A stretch of DNA of 64,000 nucleotides from Microbacterium testaceum (GCF_006539145.1 NZ_BJML01000012.1:1-64000), one strand, 5' to 3'; shown: positions 26,839 through 36,582, numbered from the stretch's first letter. A program made the numbers and translations. Notes: generated by a model from the letters alone, not told the origin.

Positions 26839-27576
26839 CTACGAGGCGGAGACCCCGAACAACGCGCCGACCGCGTAGGTCGCGGCGAGCGCGAGCGCAC
26901 CGCCGACCACCGTGCGCAGCACCGCCCGCCCGCGCCGCGCTCCTCCGAGGACCGCGGCGACGTAGCCGGTGATGGCGAGCGCCATGAGGACGGCGACGAA
27001 GGTGAGAGGTACGCGGGTCTCGACCGGCGCCAGCAGGATCGTCGCGAGCGGCAGCAGCGCGCCGATGGTGAAGGCGACCGCCGAGGCGAAGGCCGCGGCC
27101 CACGGGCTCACGACATCCTCTGCGTCGATGTTGAGCTCGACCGAAAGGTGGGCCTTGAGGGCGTCGGATGCCGTGAGCTCGTTCGCCACGCGCGTCGCCG
27201 TGTCACGCGAGAGCCCCTGGGCCTCGTACATGCCCACGAGCTCGGCGAGTTCGGCCTCGGGGTCATCGGCGAGCTCACGCCTCTCTTTCTGGATGAGGGC
27301 GTGCTCGCTGTCGCGCTGGCTCGAGACCGAGACGTACTCGCCGAGCGCCATCGAGACGGCCCCACCGACGAGGGCGGCGAGGCCCGCGATCAGCACCGGA
27401 CCGGTGTCGCTCGTGGCCCCCGCGACACCGACCACGACCGCGGCCGTCGAGACGATGCCGTCGTTGGCGCCGAGCACGCCGGCGCGCAACCAGTTCAGTC
27501 TCTGCGAGAGCCCCTGGCGATGGGGCTCATCGGAGTGGGACCCCGGGGGCGTCGCCGCGGGCGCGTTCTCGGTCAT
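26839..27576 (-). CDS. VIT1/CCC1 family metal transporter
   Basis: About 245 residues from MTENAPAAT; a start 7 codons upstream is possible. About five membrane segments with the family signatures LRAGVLGANDGIVSTAAVVVGVAGA (Asp in a helix), ALGEYVSVSSQRDSE and the cytosolic metal-binding region QKERRELADDPEAELAELVGMYEAQG, rich in Glu. It should export or store Fe2+/Mn2+. A TACGCT box 6 nt before this start suggests a leaderless transcript. Confidence 0.9.
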   Translation of the reverse strand: MTENAPAATPPGSHSDEPHRQGLSQRLNWLRAGVLGANDGIVSTAAVVVGVAGATSDTGPVLIAGLAALVGGAVSMALGEYVSVSSQRDSEHALIQKERRELADDPEAELAELVGMYEAQGLSRDTATRVANELTASDALKAHLSVELNIDAEDVVSPWAAAFASAVAFTIGALLPLATILLAPVETRVPLTFVAVLMALAITGYVAAVLGGARRGRAVLRTVVGGALALAATYAVGALFGVSAS

Positions 27577-27736
27577 GCGACGAGCGTACGACCGCATCCG
27601 TCCCGACGGGCCGATGACGGTTCACGGCCGTCGCGTTCCCTCCCCGTTCACCGGGTCGTCACGAACTCCAGGCAAAATCCACAGGATCGCGCCGCCCGCG
27701 CGGGTCGCTCCCCCACCCGAATCCGAGGACACAGCC

Positions 27737-30700
27737 ATGCCTTCGACCTTCCTCCGCCGCGCCGCCGCGTTCACCGCGACGACCGCGGCGGTGTGCGCGC
27801 TCGCCCTGTCGAGCACCACCGCGGCCTCCGCCGCAATCGTCCCTCAGCCCGTCTCGAACAGCGTCACCGGCGCCGCGATCAGCGTCACCCCGGTCGGCTC
27901 GTACGACACCGGCGTTTACGACGCCTCCGCCGCTGAGATCGTCCAGGCGTACCGCGACCGCCTGCTCGTCGTCAACGCCCAGGCGGGCACCGTGACGGTG
28001 CTCGACAACAGCGACCCCGAGAAGCCCGTCAAGCTGTTCGACATCTCGTCGAACGGTGTCGCCAACTCGGTCGCGGTCCGCGACGACGGCCTCGGCGTCA
28101 TCGCCTTCGAAGCCAAGACGAAGACCGATCCCGGTCACCTGGTCTTCTTCGACGCCAACAAGACGGATGCCGCGAGTGCGAAGCTCGGCGAGGTCGCCGT
28201 CGGCGCTCTTCCCGACATGGTGACCTTCTCGAAGGACGGCTCCTACGCCGTCGTCGCCAACGAGGGCGAGCCGGCGGCGGACTTCTCGGTCGACCCCGAG
28301 GGCTCGGTGAGCGTCATCGCGCTGTCGTCTGCCCTGTCCGCCCCCGCGCAGAGCGCCGTCAAGACGGCGGGCTTCCGCGCCTTCGAGCCCGGCGGGAGCA
28401 AGACGCTCGACCCCAAGGTGCGCATCTTCGGCCCCGACGTCGCCGCCCCGGGTCAGGATGCCGCGACCCTGTCGACGAACCGCGTCTCGCGCAACCTCGA
28501 GCCGGAGTACATCACCACCGACGGCACCGTTGCCTACGTCACCCTGCAGGAGAACAACGCCGTCGCGACGGTGGATCTGACGAAGGCCGAGGTGACCGGC
28601 ATCCTGCCCCTCGGGTACAAGGACTGGAGCACGGTCGGACTCGACCCGAGCGACAAAGACGGCACGACGGCTGTCAACAGCATCCGCCCCGTCGCCGGCC
28701 TCAAGGGCCTCTACATGCCCGACGGGATCGCCTCGTACTCGGCGAGCACCAACGGGAAGGCCACGACCTACCTCGTCACCGCCAACGAGGGCGACGGGCG
28801 CAAGTGGGGCTCCTTCGACGATGAGGCGCGCATCAAGGCCTTCGGCAAGAACGGCCTGGCGCCCATCTGCGCCTCGAGCCCGCTCGCGGGCCAGACGGCC
28901 GATGACGCCGCCGGTCGCCTCAAGGTCGTCACCGACCTCGGCAAGACAGCGGACGGCTGCTACAGCGAGCTCTACGCCTACGGCGGGCGCTCCTTTTCGA
29001 TCTGGGACACCACGGGTGCTCTCGTCTTCGACTCGGGCGATCAGTTCGAGAAGAAGCTCAAGGACGTCGCCCCGCAGCTGTTCAACGTCTCGAACGACAA
29101 CAACACCCTCGACGACCGCAGCGACGACAAGGGCCCCGAGCCCGAGAACGTCACCATCGGCGTGGTCGACGGCCGCACCTACGCCTTCATCGGTCTCGAG
29201 CGCGCGGGTGGCGTGATGGTCTACGACATCACCGACCCGACCAAGGCGACGTATGTCACGTACGTCAACAACCGCAACGCCTCCGCCGACGTCAAGACGG
29301 CCTCGGCCGGCGACCTCGGCCCCGAGGGCATCGCCTTCGTCTCGGCCCTGCGCTCGCCGACCGGTGTGCCGCTGCTGGTCACGGGAAACGAGGTCTCGGG
29401 CACCACCACCGTGTTCGAGGTCCGCCCGACGCAGCCGAAGACGCCCGACCTGCAGATCCTCACGATCAACGACTTCCACGGCCGTCTGCTGCAGGAGACC
29501 GGGGGCGTCGCCGGGGCCGCGGTGCTCGCCGGCGCCGTCGAGAAGTACCGCCAGCAGAACCCGAACACGCTGTTCGTGTCGGCGGGCGACAACATCGGCG
29601 CGAGCGCCTTCGAGTCGTTCATCGACCAGGACACCCCGACCATCAAGGCTCTGAAGGCCGCGACGCTCGATGTCAGCGCGGTGGGCAACCACGAGTTCGA
29701 CCGCGGCTTCGCCGACCTCACCGGTCGGGTCATCCCCGCCTACGGCAACAACTCGGGAGCCCTCAGCGACTTCGCCCTCGGGGCGAACGTCTACAACAAG
29801 GGCACGAAGACCCCCGCCCTGAAGCCGTACACGATCAAGCAGGTCGGCAACACGAAGGTCGCGTTCGTCGGCACCGTGACGCCTCAGACCGCGGGCATGG
29901 TCGACCCGTCGAAGATCACCACGATCGAGTTCGGCGACGAGACCGAGGCCGTCAACCGCGAGGCGAAGAACGCCCGCGCGGCGGGTGCCGACATCGTCAT
30001 CGTCCTCGTCCACGACGGCTCCGAGAGCACGGACTGCACCACGATCGCGACCGAGTCGACCGACTTCGGCGCCGTCGTCCGCGGCGCCTCAGCCGATGTG
30101 AACGCGATCGTCTCGGCGCACACGCACCAGAAGTACTCGTGCACCATCGGGGGACGCTCAGTCATCCAGACCGGCTCGTACGGCACGAACCTGGGCACGC
30201 TCGACATCGATCTGGATGCCACCGGCAAGCTCGCCTCGATCACGCCGGGTGTGCGTGCGCTGCTCGACCCCGCGGTGACGCAGTACGTCGCGTACCCGCA
30301 GGTCGCGACCGCGAAGATCGTGGCGGATGCCAAGGCCACCGCCGACACGAAGGGCAAGGTCGAGGTCGGCACGATCACCGCCGACATCACCCGCGCGAAG
30401 AACAGCTCGGGCGCTGAGGACCGCGGTGCGTACTCCACGCTCGGCAACACCGTCGCCGACGTATACCTCTGGGCGACGAGCGAGAACCCCTCGTTCAACG
30501 GGCAGGACGCGCAGATCGCGTTCATGAACCCCGGCGGTCTGCGGGCCGACCTGCTCTACGGCTCCGACAACGGCTCCGTGTCGTACCGCGAGGCGGCCAA
30601 CGTGCAGCCCTTCGGCAACACGCTGGTGACGCTGTCGCTCACGGGTGCGCAGCTGAAGCAGCTGCTCGAGCAGCAGTGGCAGCCCTCGGGCGCCTCGCGT

Positions 30701-31477
30701 CCGGTGCTCGCCCTGGGCGTGTCGAGAGGCTTCACCTTCGAGTACGACCCGACCGCGGCTGCCGGCTCGCGCATCAAGGCGATCCAGCTCAACGGGAAGC
30801 CGATCGCGGCGTCCGCCTCGTACCGCGTCGTCACCAACTCGTTCCTCGCGGCCGGCGGCGACAACTTCACCGCCTTCGCGCAGGGAACGAACAAGGCCGA
30901 CTCGGGTCAGATCGACCTGCAGGCCACGGTCGACTACTTCACCGCGAAGAAGAGCGTCGCACCCTCGCCGCTCGGCCGGGCGTACCTGACAGGTTCCCAG
31001 CCCGTCGACGAGGGAACCGGCACGCCGAGCCCGACGCCCACGACGAACCCCACGGGTCAGCCCACCGGCAGTCCCACGGCTTCGCCGTCGACCTCCGCGA
31101 GCATCACGGCGAGCGCGACGCGCGTCGAACAGGGTGGGTCGTTCACGGTCACCGTGTCGGGGCTCAACGCCGGCGAGCAGCTGACGGCGACGCTCAACAG
31201 CACGCCGATCGTGATCACCGGCATCCCCGCCGCCGACGCCTCCGGCACCGTGACCTTCCGGGTGAACGTGCCCGCGGCTCTCGAGCCCGGAGCGCACACG
31301 GTGGTCATCACGCGCGCCGACGGCACCGTGCTCCCGGCTCTCGCGGTCGAGGTGGTCCGCAAGGGCACTCTGGCGGCGACGGGCGCGCAAGCGCCGTGGG
31401 GCATCGCCCTCGCGGGCGGGTTCCTCGTTGTCGCGGGCGGTCTCGCCTTCGCGCTGCGCCGCCGCCGCACCGCCTGA
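27737..31477 (+). CDS. Wall-anchored choice-of-anchor I beta-propeller / metallophosphatase-5'-nucleotidase fusion
   Basis: 1,246 residues. Signal peptide 1-33; a choice-of-anchor I beta-propeller-like domain (about 45-565); a calcineurin-like metallophosphatase with INDFHG (about 576), GDN (616), GNHEFD (650) and SAHTH (794); a 5'-nucleotidase C-terminal domain (about 860-1085); a Pro/Thr linker; a stalk Ig-like domain (about 1118-1205); then LAATG, a membrane helix and RRRRTA. LAATG fits the class E sortase LAxTG signal. It should dephosphorylate extracellular nucleotides or related esters at the cell wall, for phosphate or nucleoside scavenging. Its stalk domain resembles that of the arabinofuranosidase. 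Confidence 0.93.
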   Translation: MPSTFLRRAAAFTATTAAVCALALSSTTAASAAIVPQPVSNSVTGAAISVTPVGSYDTGVYDASAAEIVQAYRDRLLVVNAQAGTVTVLDNSDPEKPVKLFDISSNGVANSVAVRDDGLGVIAFEAKTKTDPGHLVFFDANKTDAASAKLGEVAVGALPDMVTFSKDGSYAVVANEGEPAADFSVDPEGSVSVIALSSALSAPAQSAVKTAGFRAFEPGGSKTLDPKVRIFGPDVAAPGQDAATLSTNRVSRNLEPEYITTDGTVAYVTLQENNAVATVDLTKAEVTGILPLGYKDWSTVGLDPSDKDGTTAVNSIRPVAGLKGLYMPDGIASYSASTNGKATTYLVTANEGDGRKWGSFDDEARIKAFGKNGLAPICASSPLAGQTADDAAGRLKVVTDLGKTADGCYSELYAYGGRSFSIWDTTGALVFDSGDQFEKKLKDVAPQLFNVSNDNNTLDDRSDDKGPEPENVTIGVVDGRTYAFIGLERAGGVMVYDITDPTKATYVTYVNNRNASADVKTASAGDLGPEGIAFVSALRSPTGVPLLVTGNEVSGTTTVFEVRPTQPKTPDLQILTINDFHGRLLQETGGVAGAAVLAGAVEKYRQQNPNTLFVSAGDNIGASAFESFIDQDTPTIKALKAATLDVSAVGNHEFDRGFADLTGRVIPAYGNNSGALSDFALGANVYNKGTKTPALKPYTIKQVGNTKVAFVGTVTPQTAGMVDPSKITTIEFGDETEAVNREAKNARAAGADIVIVLVHDGSESTDCTTIATESTDFGAVVRGASADVNAIVSAHTHQKYSCTIGGRSVIQTGSYGTNLGTLDIDLDATGKLASITPGVRALLDPAVTQYVAYPQVATAKIVADAKATADTKGKVEVGTITADITRAKNSSGAEDRGAYSTLGNTVADVYLWATSENPSFNGQDAQIAFMNPGGLRADLLYGSDNGSVSYREAANVQPFGNTLVTLSLTGAQLKQLLEQQWQPSGASRPVLALGVSRGFTFEYDPTAAAGSRIKAIQLNGKPIAASASYRVVTNSFLAAGGDNFTAFAQGTNKADSGQIDLQATVDYFTAKKSVAPSPLGRAYLTGSQPVDEGTGTPSPTPTTNPTGQPTGSPTASPSTSASITASATRVEQGGSFTVTVSGLNAGEQLTATLNSTPIVITGIPAADASGTVTFRVNVPAALEPGAHTVVITRADGTVLPALAVEVVRKGTLAATGAQAPWGIALAGGFLVVAGGLAFALRRRRTA

Positions 31478-31490
31478 CGCATCGCCTGCC

Positions 31491-31526
31491 GAAACGGCCC
31501 TCACCCCTCGGGGTGGGGGCCGTTTC
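31491..31526 (+). terminator. Terminator after the 5'-nucleotidase gene
   Basis: GAAACGGCCC (31491-31500) pairs with GGGCCGTTTC (31517-31526), with an inner CACCCC/GGGGTG stem, 13 nt past the stop. Confidence 0.75.
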
Positions 31527-31614
31527 CCGTCCGCGAGTCACCGGCGCCTGTCGCTTCGGAGCCCCGCGAGCGACGACTCCCGGCGACGCGCGCGGCGAGG
31601 CCGGACGCGAAGAG

Positions 31615-32331
31615 TCAGGCGCGGAGCACCTGGACGTGGACCCCGGATGCCGCGGACTCCACGCGCCAGACCTGCCCCGCGCCGCGGACGGCCGGGGCCG
31701 CCTGCGCCGAGATCACCAGGGCGGTGTTCTCGTCGATCGCCACGCCGTCGGAGACGAGCCCGGCATCGACAGCGGCGACCAGACGGGAAAGGGTCCCCCA
31801 CTGGGCGGCGTGCACGTCGACGGCGAAGTCCAGCAGCCCGAGGCCCCCGCGGACCTCGAGCTCGTCGAGCTCTTCGCCGGCGTTCTCCGACACGACCTCG
31901 ACCCCGCCCAGACGGTATCCGCCGACCAGTGCCGGACCCGCGGCGATCGCGGAGCCGGCGGAGAACCCGGCGTACGGCATTCCGTCGCGGACGCGCTCGG
32001 GCACGGCATCCCGAATCTGCGCGAAAGCATCCAGGTAGGCCGGGGTGAGGCCGCCGCCGACGAACAGCGCGTCGGCGGCGAGCGCCGAGGCATCGAAGAC
32101 CTCGCCCTCGACGATCGTCTCGACGCGGATCTCGGCGGGCACCGCCTGCGCTGCGTCCAACATGGCGCGGTGGAGGGCGATCCTGGTGTCGTCGCCGACC
32201 TCGAGCACGAGCAGCAGCGCGATCACGGGCGAGCGGTCACCGGCACGCTCGCGCGCCTCGAGGACGAAGGGACGCAGCAGGTCGCCGCAGCGGGCGACAT
32301 CGCGCCCGCCGCCGAGAAGGAACACGCTCAT
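31615..32331 (-). CDS. Peptidase S51-like / type 1 glutamine amidotransferase-fold protein
   Basis: 238 residues. FVGGGLTPAYLDAF and the nucleophile elbow YAGFSAGSAIAAG match the Ser-type elbow of dipeptidase E and cyanophycinase-like S51 peptidases; a later VDVHAAQWG segment may carry the catalytic His. It is probably a cytosolic Ser hydrolase of unknown peptide substrate. Its ATG is preceded by GATACT with 6-nt spacing, suggesting leaderless translation, and it is divergent from a GNAT gene whose -10 lies 38 bp away. Confidence 0.78.
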   Translation of the reverse strand: MSVFLLGGGRDVARCGDLLRPFVLEARERAGDRSPVIALLLVLEVGDDTRIALHRAMLDAAQAVPAEIRVETIVEGEVFDASALAADALFVGGGLTPAYLDAFAQIRDAVPERVRDGMPYAGFSAGSAIAAGPALVGGYRLGGVEVVSENAGEELDELEVRGGLGLLDFAVDVHAAQWGTLSRLVAAVDAGLVSDGVAIDENTALVISAQAAPAVRGAGQVWRVESAASGVHVQVLRA

Positions 32332-32368
32332 ACGCCCAGTATCGCGGGCACATCCGCGTCGCGATTCC

Positions 32369-32374
32369 TAGACT
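32369..32374 (+). promoter_or_regulatory. -10 box of leaderless GNAT gene
   Basis: TAGACT lies 6 nt before the ATG at 32381, with no Shine-Dalgarno sequence. Confidence 0.5.
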
Positions 32375-32380
32375 CGACGG

Positions 32381-32818
32381 ATGGACATCCGTCTGCGACC
32401 GAGCGTGCCCGACGACATCGAGTGGCTCGTCGAACTGCGCGCCGAGGTGCTGCGCACCGATCTCGAGCGCCTCGGCCGCTACGACGAGCACCGTGTGCGC
32501 GCGCGCATGCGCGCGGGTTTCCGTCCCGATTTCACGCGCGTCATCGTCGTCGACGGGGCGGATGCCGGCTCCCTCACCGTCCGTCCGGACGGGGCCTCGC
32601 GCTGGCTCGAGCACTTCTATCTGGCATCCGCTCTGCAGGGTCGGGGAGTGGGCGGTCTGGTCCTGTCTCGGGTGCTGGCGGAGCCGTGGGACGGGCCGAC
32701 GCGACTGAACGTGCTGCAGGGCAGCCCCGCCCGTCGCCTGTACGAACGTGCGGGCTTCGAGCTCGACTCCGAGGACGAGATCGACGTGTACATGGTTCAG
32801 CGGCCACCGCGGGCGTGA
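32381..32818 (+). CDS. GNAT family N-acetyltransferase
   Basis: 145 residues. The acetyl-CoA loop is seen in LASALQGRGVGGLVLSRVL (QGRGVG), followed by TRLNVLQGSPARRLYERAGFELDSEDE, the motif B of GNAT enzymes with N and RRLYERAGF. The N-terminal portion begins IRLRPSVPDDIEWLVELRAEV. Monocistronic as far as can be seen; acceptor unknown. Confidence 0.88.
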   Translation: MDIRLRPSVPDDIEWLVELRAEVLRTDLERLGRYDEHRVRARMRAGFRPDFTRVIVVDGADAGSLTVRPDGASRWLEHFYLASALQGRGVGGLVLSRVLAEPWDGPTRLNVLQGSPARRLYERAGFELDSEDEIDVYMVQRPPRA

Positions 32819-33005
32819 CCGTCCAGCGGATAAGACGCTGCGTCCCAGCGAACCGCCCGCCGCGACCGGGAACCGTCCATCCGCGGCAGGGGTTTTCCGA
32901 CCGCCCTGCGGATCCCACCCCCGGCACGCCGCCCGGCCACCCCGCCGACCCGGCATGTCGCAGACGAGCTCCGCAGGGCATCCCGCCGAGGGCGGATCGA
33001 CCGGC

Positions 33006-34184
33006 TCAGTACCGCCGCAGCAGCGCCGCCAGGGCTTGGCCGCCTCCGATGCACATCGTCACGACCGCGTACTCGAGGTCGCGACGACGCAGGTCGAGGG
33101 CCGCGCGCACGGTCAGAATCGCGCCGGTCGCGCCCACGGGGTGACCGAGGGCGATCGCCCCGCCGTAGGGGTTCACCTTCTCGGGGTCGAGGCCCGCGTC
33201 GCGGATCACCGCGACGGCCTGCGCGGCGAACGCCTCGTTCAGCTCGATCACGTCGACATCGGCGGGGGTGAGCCCCGTCTGCTCCCACAACCGCTGCAGG
33301 GCGATGACGGGGGCGTACCCCATGATCTCGGGGTCGACGCCCGCGGTGGTCACGGCCTCCAGCGTCGCGAGCCCCGTCAGGCCGCGCTCGCGCACGTCGT
33401 CCTCGCGCATCAGCACGGTCGCCGCGGCGCCGTCGTTGATGCCCGAGGAGTTGCCCGCGGTGACCGACCCGTCCTTCTCGAAAGCGGGCCGCAGACCGGC
33501 GAGAGCCTCCATCGTCGTTCCGGGGCGCGGGTGCTCGTCGACCGAGACCTCGACGGGCTTCCGGCCGCCGGTGGTCACGGGCACGATCTCTTCCGCGAAG
33601 GCCGCGCGCGCGGCATCCGTCGCCGCCCGGCGCTGGCTCTCGACGGCGAAGGCGTCCTGCTCCTCGCGCGAGACGGAGTATCGGGATGCCACGACCTCGG
33701 CCGTCGTGCCCATGTGCCGGCCGCTGAAGGGGTCGGTGAGGATCGCGAGCGTGCCGTCGAGCAGGGTCCGGTCGCCGAGTCGGGAGTTGCCGCGGGCACC
33801 GTAGTCGAGGAAGGGCGTGCGCGACATGCTCTCATCGCCCCCGGCCACGGCCACGTCGATGCCGCCCCAGCGCAGTTCTTGAGCGGCCGACCAGATCGCC
33901 TGCAGGCCCGAGCCGCACAGGCGATTGACGGTGAAGGCGGGCACACGCGTGGGCAGCCCCGCGGCGAGCGCGACGCGGCGAGCGTTGTAGGCGTCGGGGC
34001 CGTTCTGGGCGATGCAGCCCATGACGACCTCGTCGACGTCCTCGGCCGACACGCCTCCGCGGCGGAGCGCCTCGGTCACCGCGACCGCGCCGAGCTCGTA
34101 CGCGTCGACCCCCGACAGCGAGCCGCCGAACGAGCCGATCGGCGTGCGCGCGCCCGAGACGAGGACGATCTTCTGCGTCGACAT
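33006..34184 (-). CDS. Acetyl-CoA C-acyltransferase (thiolase)
   Basis: 392 residues from ATG 34184, overlapping the prpC stop by 1 nt (TGATG). All three catalytic motifs are intact: VNRLCGSGLQAIWSAA (nucleophile Cys), YGGAIALGHPVGATGA (His) and MCIGGGQALA (second Cys). It cleaves 3-ketoacyl-CoA or condenses acetyl-CoA units. Coupling to the methylcitrate synthase gene suggests a role in feeding propionyl-CoA or acetyl-CoA into that cycle. Confidence 0.95.
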   Translation of the reverse strand: MSTQKIVLVSGARTPIGSFGGSLSGVDAYELGAVAVTEALRRGGVSAEDVDEVVMGCIAQNGPDAYNARRVALAAGLPTRVPAFTVNRLCGSGLQAIWSAAQELRWGGIDVAVAGGDESMSRTPFLDYGARGNSRLGDRTLLDGTLAILTDPFSGRHMGTTAEVVASRYSVSREEQDAFAVESQRRAATDAARAAFAEEIVPVTTGGRKPVEVSVDEHPRPGTTMEALAGLRPAFEKDGSVTAGNSSGINDGAAATVLMREDDVRERGLTGLATLEAVTTAGVDPEIMGYAPVIALQRLWEQTGLTPADVDVIELNEAFAAQAVAVIRDAGLDPEKVNPYGGAIALGHPVGATGAILTVRAALDLRRRDLEYAVVTMCIGGGQALAALLRRY

Positions 34185-35368
34185 CAGCCCGCCGCTTCCT
34201 CGGGGCGCTCCTGGGCCTCGACGTCGGCGGCATCCGGAACGTATCCCTGGACGTGGCGCTCGTCGGCACCCACGTATTCCGAGAGGGGGCGGATGAGGGC
34301 GTTCGACGCCTGCTGCTCGCGGATGTGCGCGGTCCAGCCGGTCACGCGCGCGGCGACGAAGAGGGGTGTGAAGGTGAGCGTGTCGAAGCCCATCAGGTCG
34401 TACGCCGGGCCCGAGGGGTAGTCGAGGTTGGGGTAGATGCCCTTGCGCTCGACGAACTGCGACTCGAGCGCGTCGTAGAGGGCGGCGACGTCGGGGCGGT
34501 CGTAGTGCTCCACCAGGGTGTCGAGAGCGGCTTTCATCGTGGGCACACGCGAGTCGCCGCGCTTGTAGACGCGGTGGCCGAAGCCCATGATCTTGCGCTT
34601 CTCGGCGAGGGCGGTGTCGAGCCACGGCCCGACGTTCTCGGCCGAGCCGATCTCGGTGAACACGTGCAGCACGGCCTCGTTCGCGCCGCCGTGCAACGGG
34701 CCCTTGAGGGCGCCGATCGCGCCGACGACCGCGGAGTACAGGTCGCTGAGGGTCGACGCGATCACGCGCGCGGTGAAGGTCGAGGCGTTGAAGGAGTGCT
34801 CGGCATACAGGATCATCGAGCGGGTGAACGCGTCGACGACGACCTCGTCAGCCTCCTCGCCGAACGTCATCCACAGGAAGTTGGCCGCGTAGTCCAGGTC
34901 GTCGCGGGGCTCGATGAGTTCCTCGCCCCGGCGGCGGCGCTGACCGTACGCGACCACGGCGGGCAGCTGCGCCCACAGGCGGATCGATCGCCCGAGGTTC
35001 TCTTCGGGGGTGCCCACGGCATCCATGACGTTCGAGATCCCGGCCGTCTCACGCGCGCCGATGACGCTGACGGCGGTGCGCACCTCGTCCATCGGGTGGG
35101 CGCTGGTCGGCAGCAGGTCGATCGCGGCGCGGACGTCGTCGGTCAGCGCCCGGTGCTGACGCTCGGTGCGGCGCAGGGCGGCGAGCTGTTCGGCATCCGG
35201 AAGCTCCCCGTTCCACAGCAGGGACGCCACCGCCTCGAAAGGCTGCGTGGCCGCGAGTTCCTGCACGGGGTAGCCGCGGTACAGCAGGCTGTTCGTCTCG
35301 GGGTTCACCTTGCTGACGGCGGTCTCGTCGACCGTGACCCCGGCGAGGCCCTTCTTGATGTCGGTCAT
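34184..35368 (-). CDS. prpC: 2-methylcitrate synthase / citrate synthase
   Basis: 394 residues. The citrate synthase signature KRKIMGFGHRVYKRGDSRV with catalytic His is present, as are GALKGPLHGGANEAV (His) and the downstream Asp region. It condenses propionyl-CoA with oxaloacetate in the methylcitrate cycle, with probable side activity on acetyl-CoA. Its genome neighbours prpB and prpD support the methylcitrate role over a housekeeping citrate synthase. Confidence 0.93.
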   Translation of the reverse strand: MTDIKKGLAGVTVDETAVSKVNPETNSLLYRGYPVQELAATQPFEAVASLLWNGELPDAEQLAALRRTERQHRALTDDVRAAIDLLPTSAHPMDEVRTAVSVIGARETAGISNVMDAVGTPEENLGRSIRLWAQLPAVVAYGQRRRRGEELIEPRDDLDYAANFLWMTFGEEADEVVVDAFTRSMILYAEHSFNASTFTARVIASTLSDLYSAVVGAIGALKGPLHGGANEAVLHVFTEIGSAENVGPWLDTALAEKRKIMGFGHRVYKRGDSRVPTMKAALDTLVEHYDRPDVAALYDALESQFVERKGIYPNLDYPSGPAYDLMGFDTLTFTPLFVAARVTGWTAHIREQQASNALIRPLSEYVGADERHVQGYVPDAADVEAQERPEEAAG

Positions 35369-35423
35369 CGTCTCTCCCTTGAGTCGTAAGCGATCTTCAC
35401 ACGGCGGCGCCGGTGGTTCTCCC

Positions 35424-35547
35424 GACCATGTCCCACTTTCGGCGGTCTTCCGGTCACTCCCGAACGACCGTGTCCCACTTTGTGCTGCGTGGAAGCCCTC
35501 CGGGCAGCCGGAAGTGGGACATGGTCTGCGCGAATCGGGACATGGTC
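35424..35547. repeat. Cluster of direct and inverted ACCATGTCCCACTT repeats
   Basis: ACCATGTCCCACTT (35426-35439) is repeated as ACCGTGTCCCACTT (35468-35481) and inverted as AAGTGGGACATGGT (35512-35525), then as the half copy GGGACATGGTC (35537-35547). It fills most of the 201-bp gap between prpC and prpB. Confidence 0.75.
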
Positions 35548-35569
35548 ACCCCACCCACGCGAACCCGCC

Positions 35570-36469
35570 TCAGCGCTCGACCGTGAAGTCGAACACGTCG
35601 GCGTCGAAGCGGGTATAGCCCTCGTAGTCGATGAGGTCGTACAGGTCGGCGCGATGCTGCATCGCGCCGAGCTGGTCGCGCAGGTGGCCCTCGGATGCCA
35701 GGGCGTCGAGGCCGCGGCCCGCCGCGCCCATCGCGAGTCGGAGCAGCGACACCGGCCAGATCACCAGGTTCACCCCGGCGTCTCGCAACTGCTGCGTCGA
35801 GAACAGCTCGCTCTTGCCGAACTCGGTCATGTTCGCCAGGATCGGCACCTCGAGCGCCGAACGCATGGCCTCGAACTCGCCGAGGTCGCGCATCGCCTCG
35901 GGGAAGATCGCGTCGGCGCCCGCGTCGACCAGGGCTTTCGCGCGGTCGATGGCGGCATCCAGTCCCTCCACCGCCCGCACGTCGGTGCGCGCCATGATGA
36001 GGAAGTCGGGGTCGCGCCGGGCGTCGACCGCGGCGCGGATGCGCTTGATCGCGGTATCGGCGTCGACGACGCTCTTGCCGTCGAGGTGGCCGCACCGCTT
36101 CGGGTTGACCTGGTCCTCGATGTGGGTGCCGGCGAGCCCCGCGTCCTCGAGCGTCTGGATCGTGCGGGCGACGTTCATCGGCTCGCCGAACCCGGTGTCG
36201 GCGTCGATGATCGCCGGCAGTTCCGTCATGCGCGCGATCTGCTGTCCGCGGCCGGCGACCTCGGTGAGGGTCGTGAGCCCGATGTCGGGCAGCCCCAGGT
36301 CGGCCGAGATCACCGCGCCCGAGATGTAGACGCCGTCGAAACCCTTGCGCTCGATGAGGCGGGCCGACAGCGGGTTGAAGGCTCCCGGCATCCGGACGAG
36401 GTCACCGGATGCCAGCTTCTCGCGGAGGGCGCGCCGCTTCTGGGCGGCGGTGGTCTGGGCGTAGAGCAT
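35570..36469 (-). CDS. prpB: Methylisocitrate lyase
   Basis: 299 residues. KRCGH carries the catalytic Cys of the isocitrate lyase/PEP mutase superfamily; DADTGFGEPMNVARTI and IEDQVNPKRCGHLDGK are standard. It splits 2-methylisocitrate into pyruvate and succinate, the last step of propionate oxidation by the methylcitrate cycle. It lies between prpD and prpC, separated from each by a palindromic repeat cluster. Confidence 0.95.
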   Translation of the reverse strand: MLYAQTTAAQKRRALREKLASGDLVRMPGAFNPLSARLIERKGFDGVYISGAVISADLGLPDIGLTTLTEVAGRGQQIARMTELPAIIDADTGFGEPMNVARTIQTLEDAGLAGTHIEDQVNPKRCGHLDGKSVVDADTAIKRIRAAVDARRDPDFLIMARTDVRAVEGLDAAIDRAKALVDAGADAIFPEAMRDLGEFEAMRSALEVPILANMTEFGKSELFSTQQLRDAGVNLVIWPVSLLRLAMGAAGRGLDALASEGHLRDQLGAMQHRADLYDLIDYEGYTRFDADVFDFTVER

Positions 36470-36498
36470 CAGCGGGTTCCTTCCGTCCGGGAGGCAGA

Positions 36499-36582
36499 AC
36501 TCCTGAAGAACTGCGTCGCGGCGGAGTATCGCCCGCGGAACCGCGCGGGACGCGTGCCGTGGGCCGCGGAATTCTCAGGAGT
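36499..36582. repeat. ACTCCTGA palindromic element, copy 1
   Basis: An 84-bp element with terminal inverted repeat ACTCCTGAAGAA (36499-36510) and TTCTCAGGAGT (36572-36582). Two more elements with the same ends and 83-bp length lie at 41063 and 41237. It fills the gap between prpB and prpD. Confidence 0.7.

Noticed and set aside
31548..31560. CTGTCGCTTCGGA is shared with the reverse complement at 56609-56621, both intergenic.
   Set aside because: A single 13-mer match in 64 kb of GC-rich DNA with no shared flanks is weak; not enough to define a repeat family.
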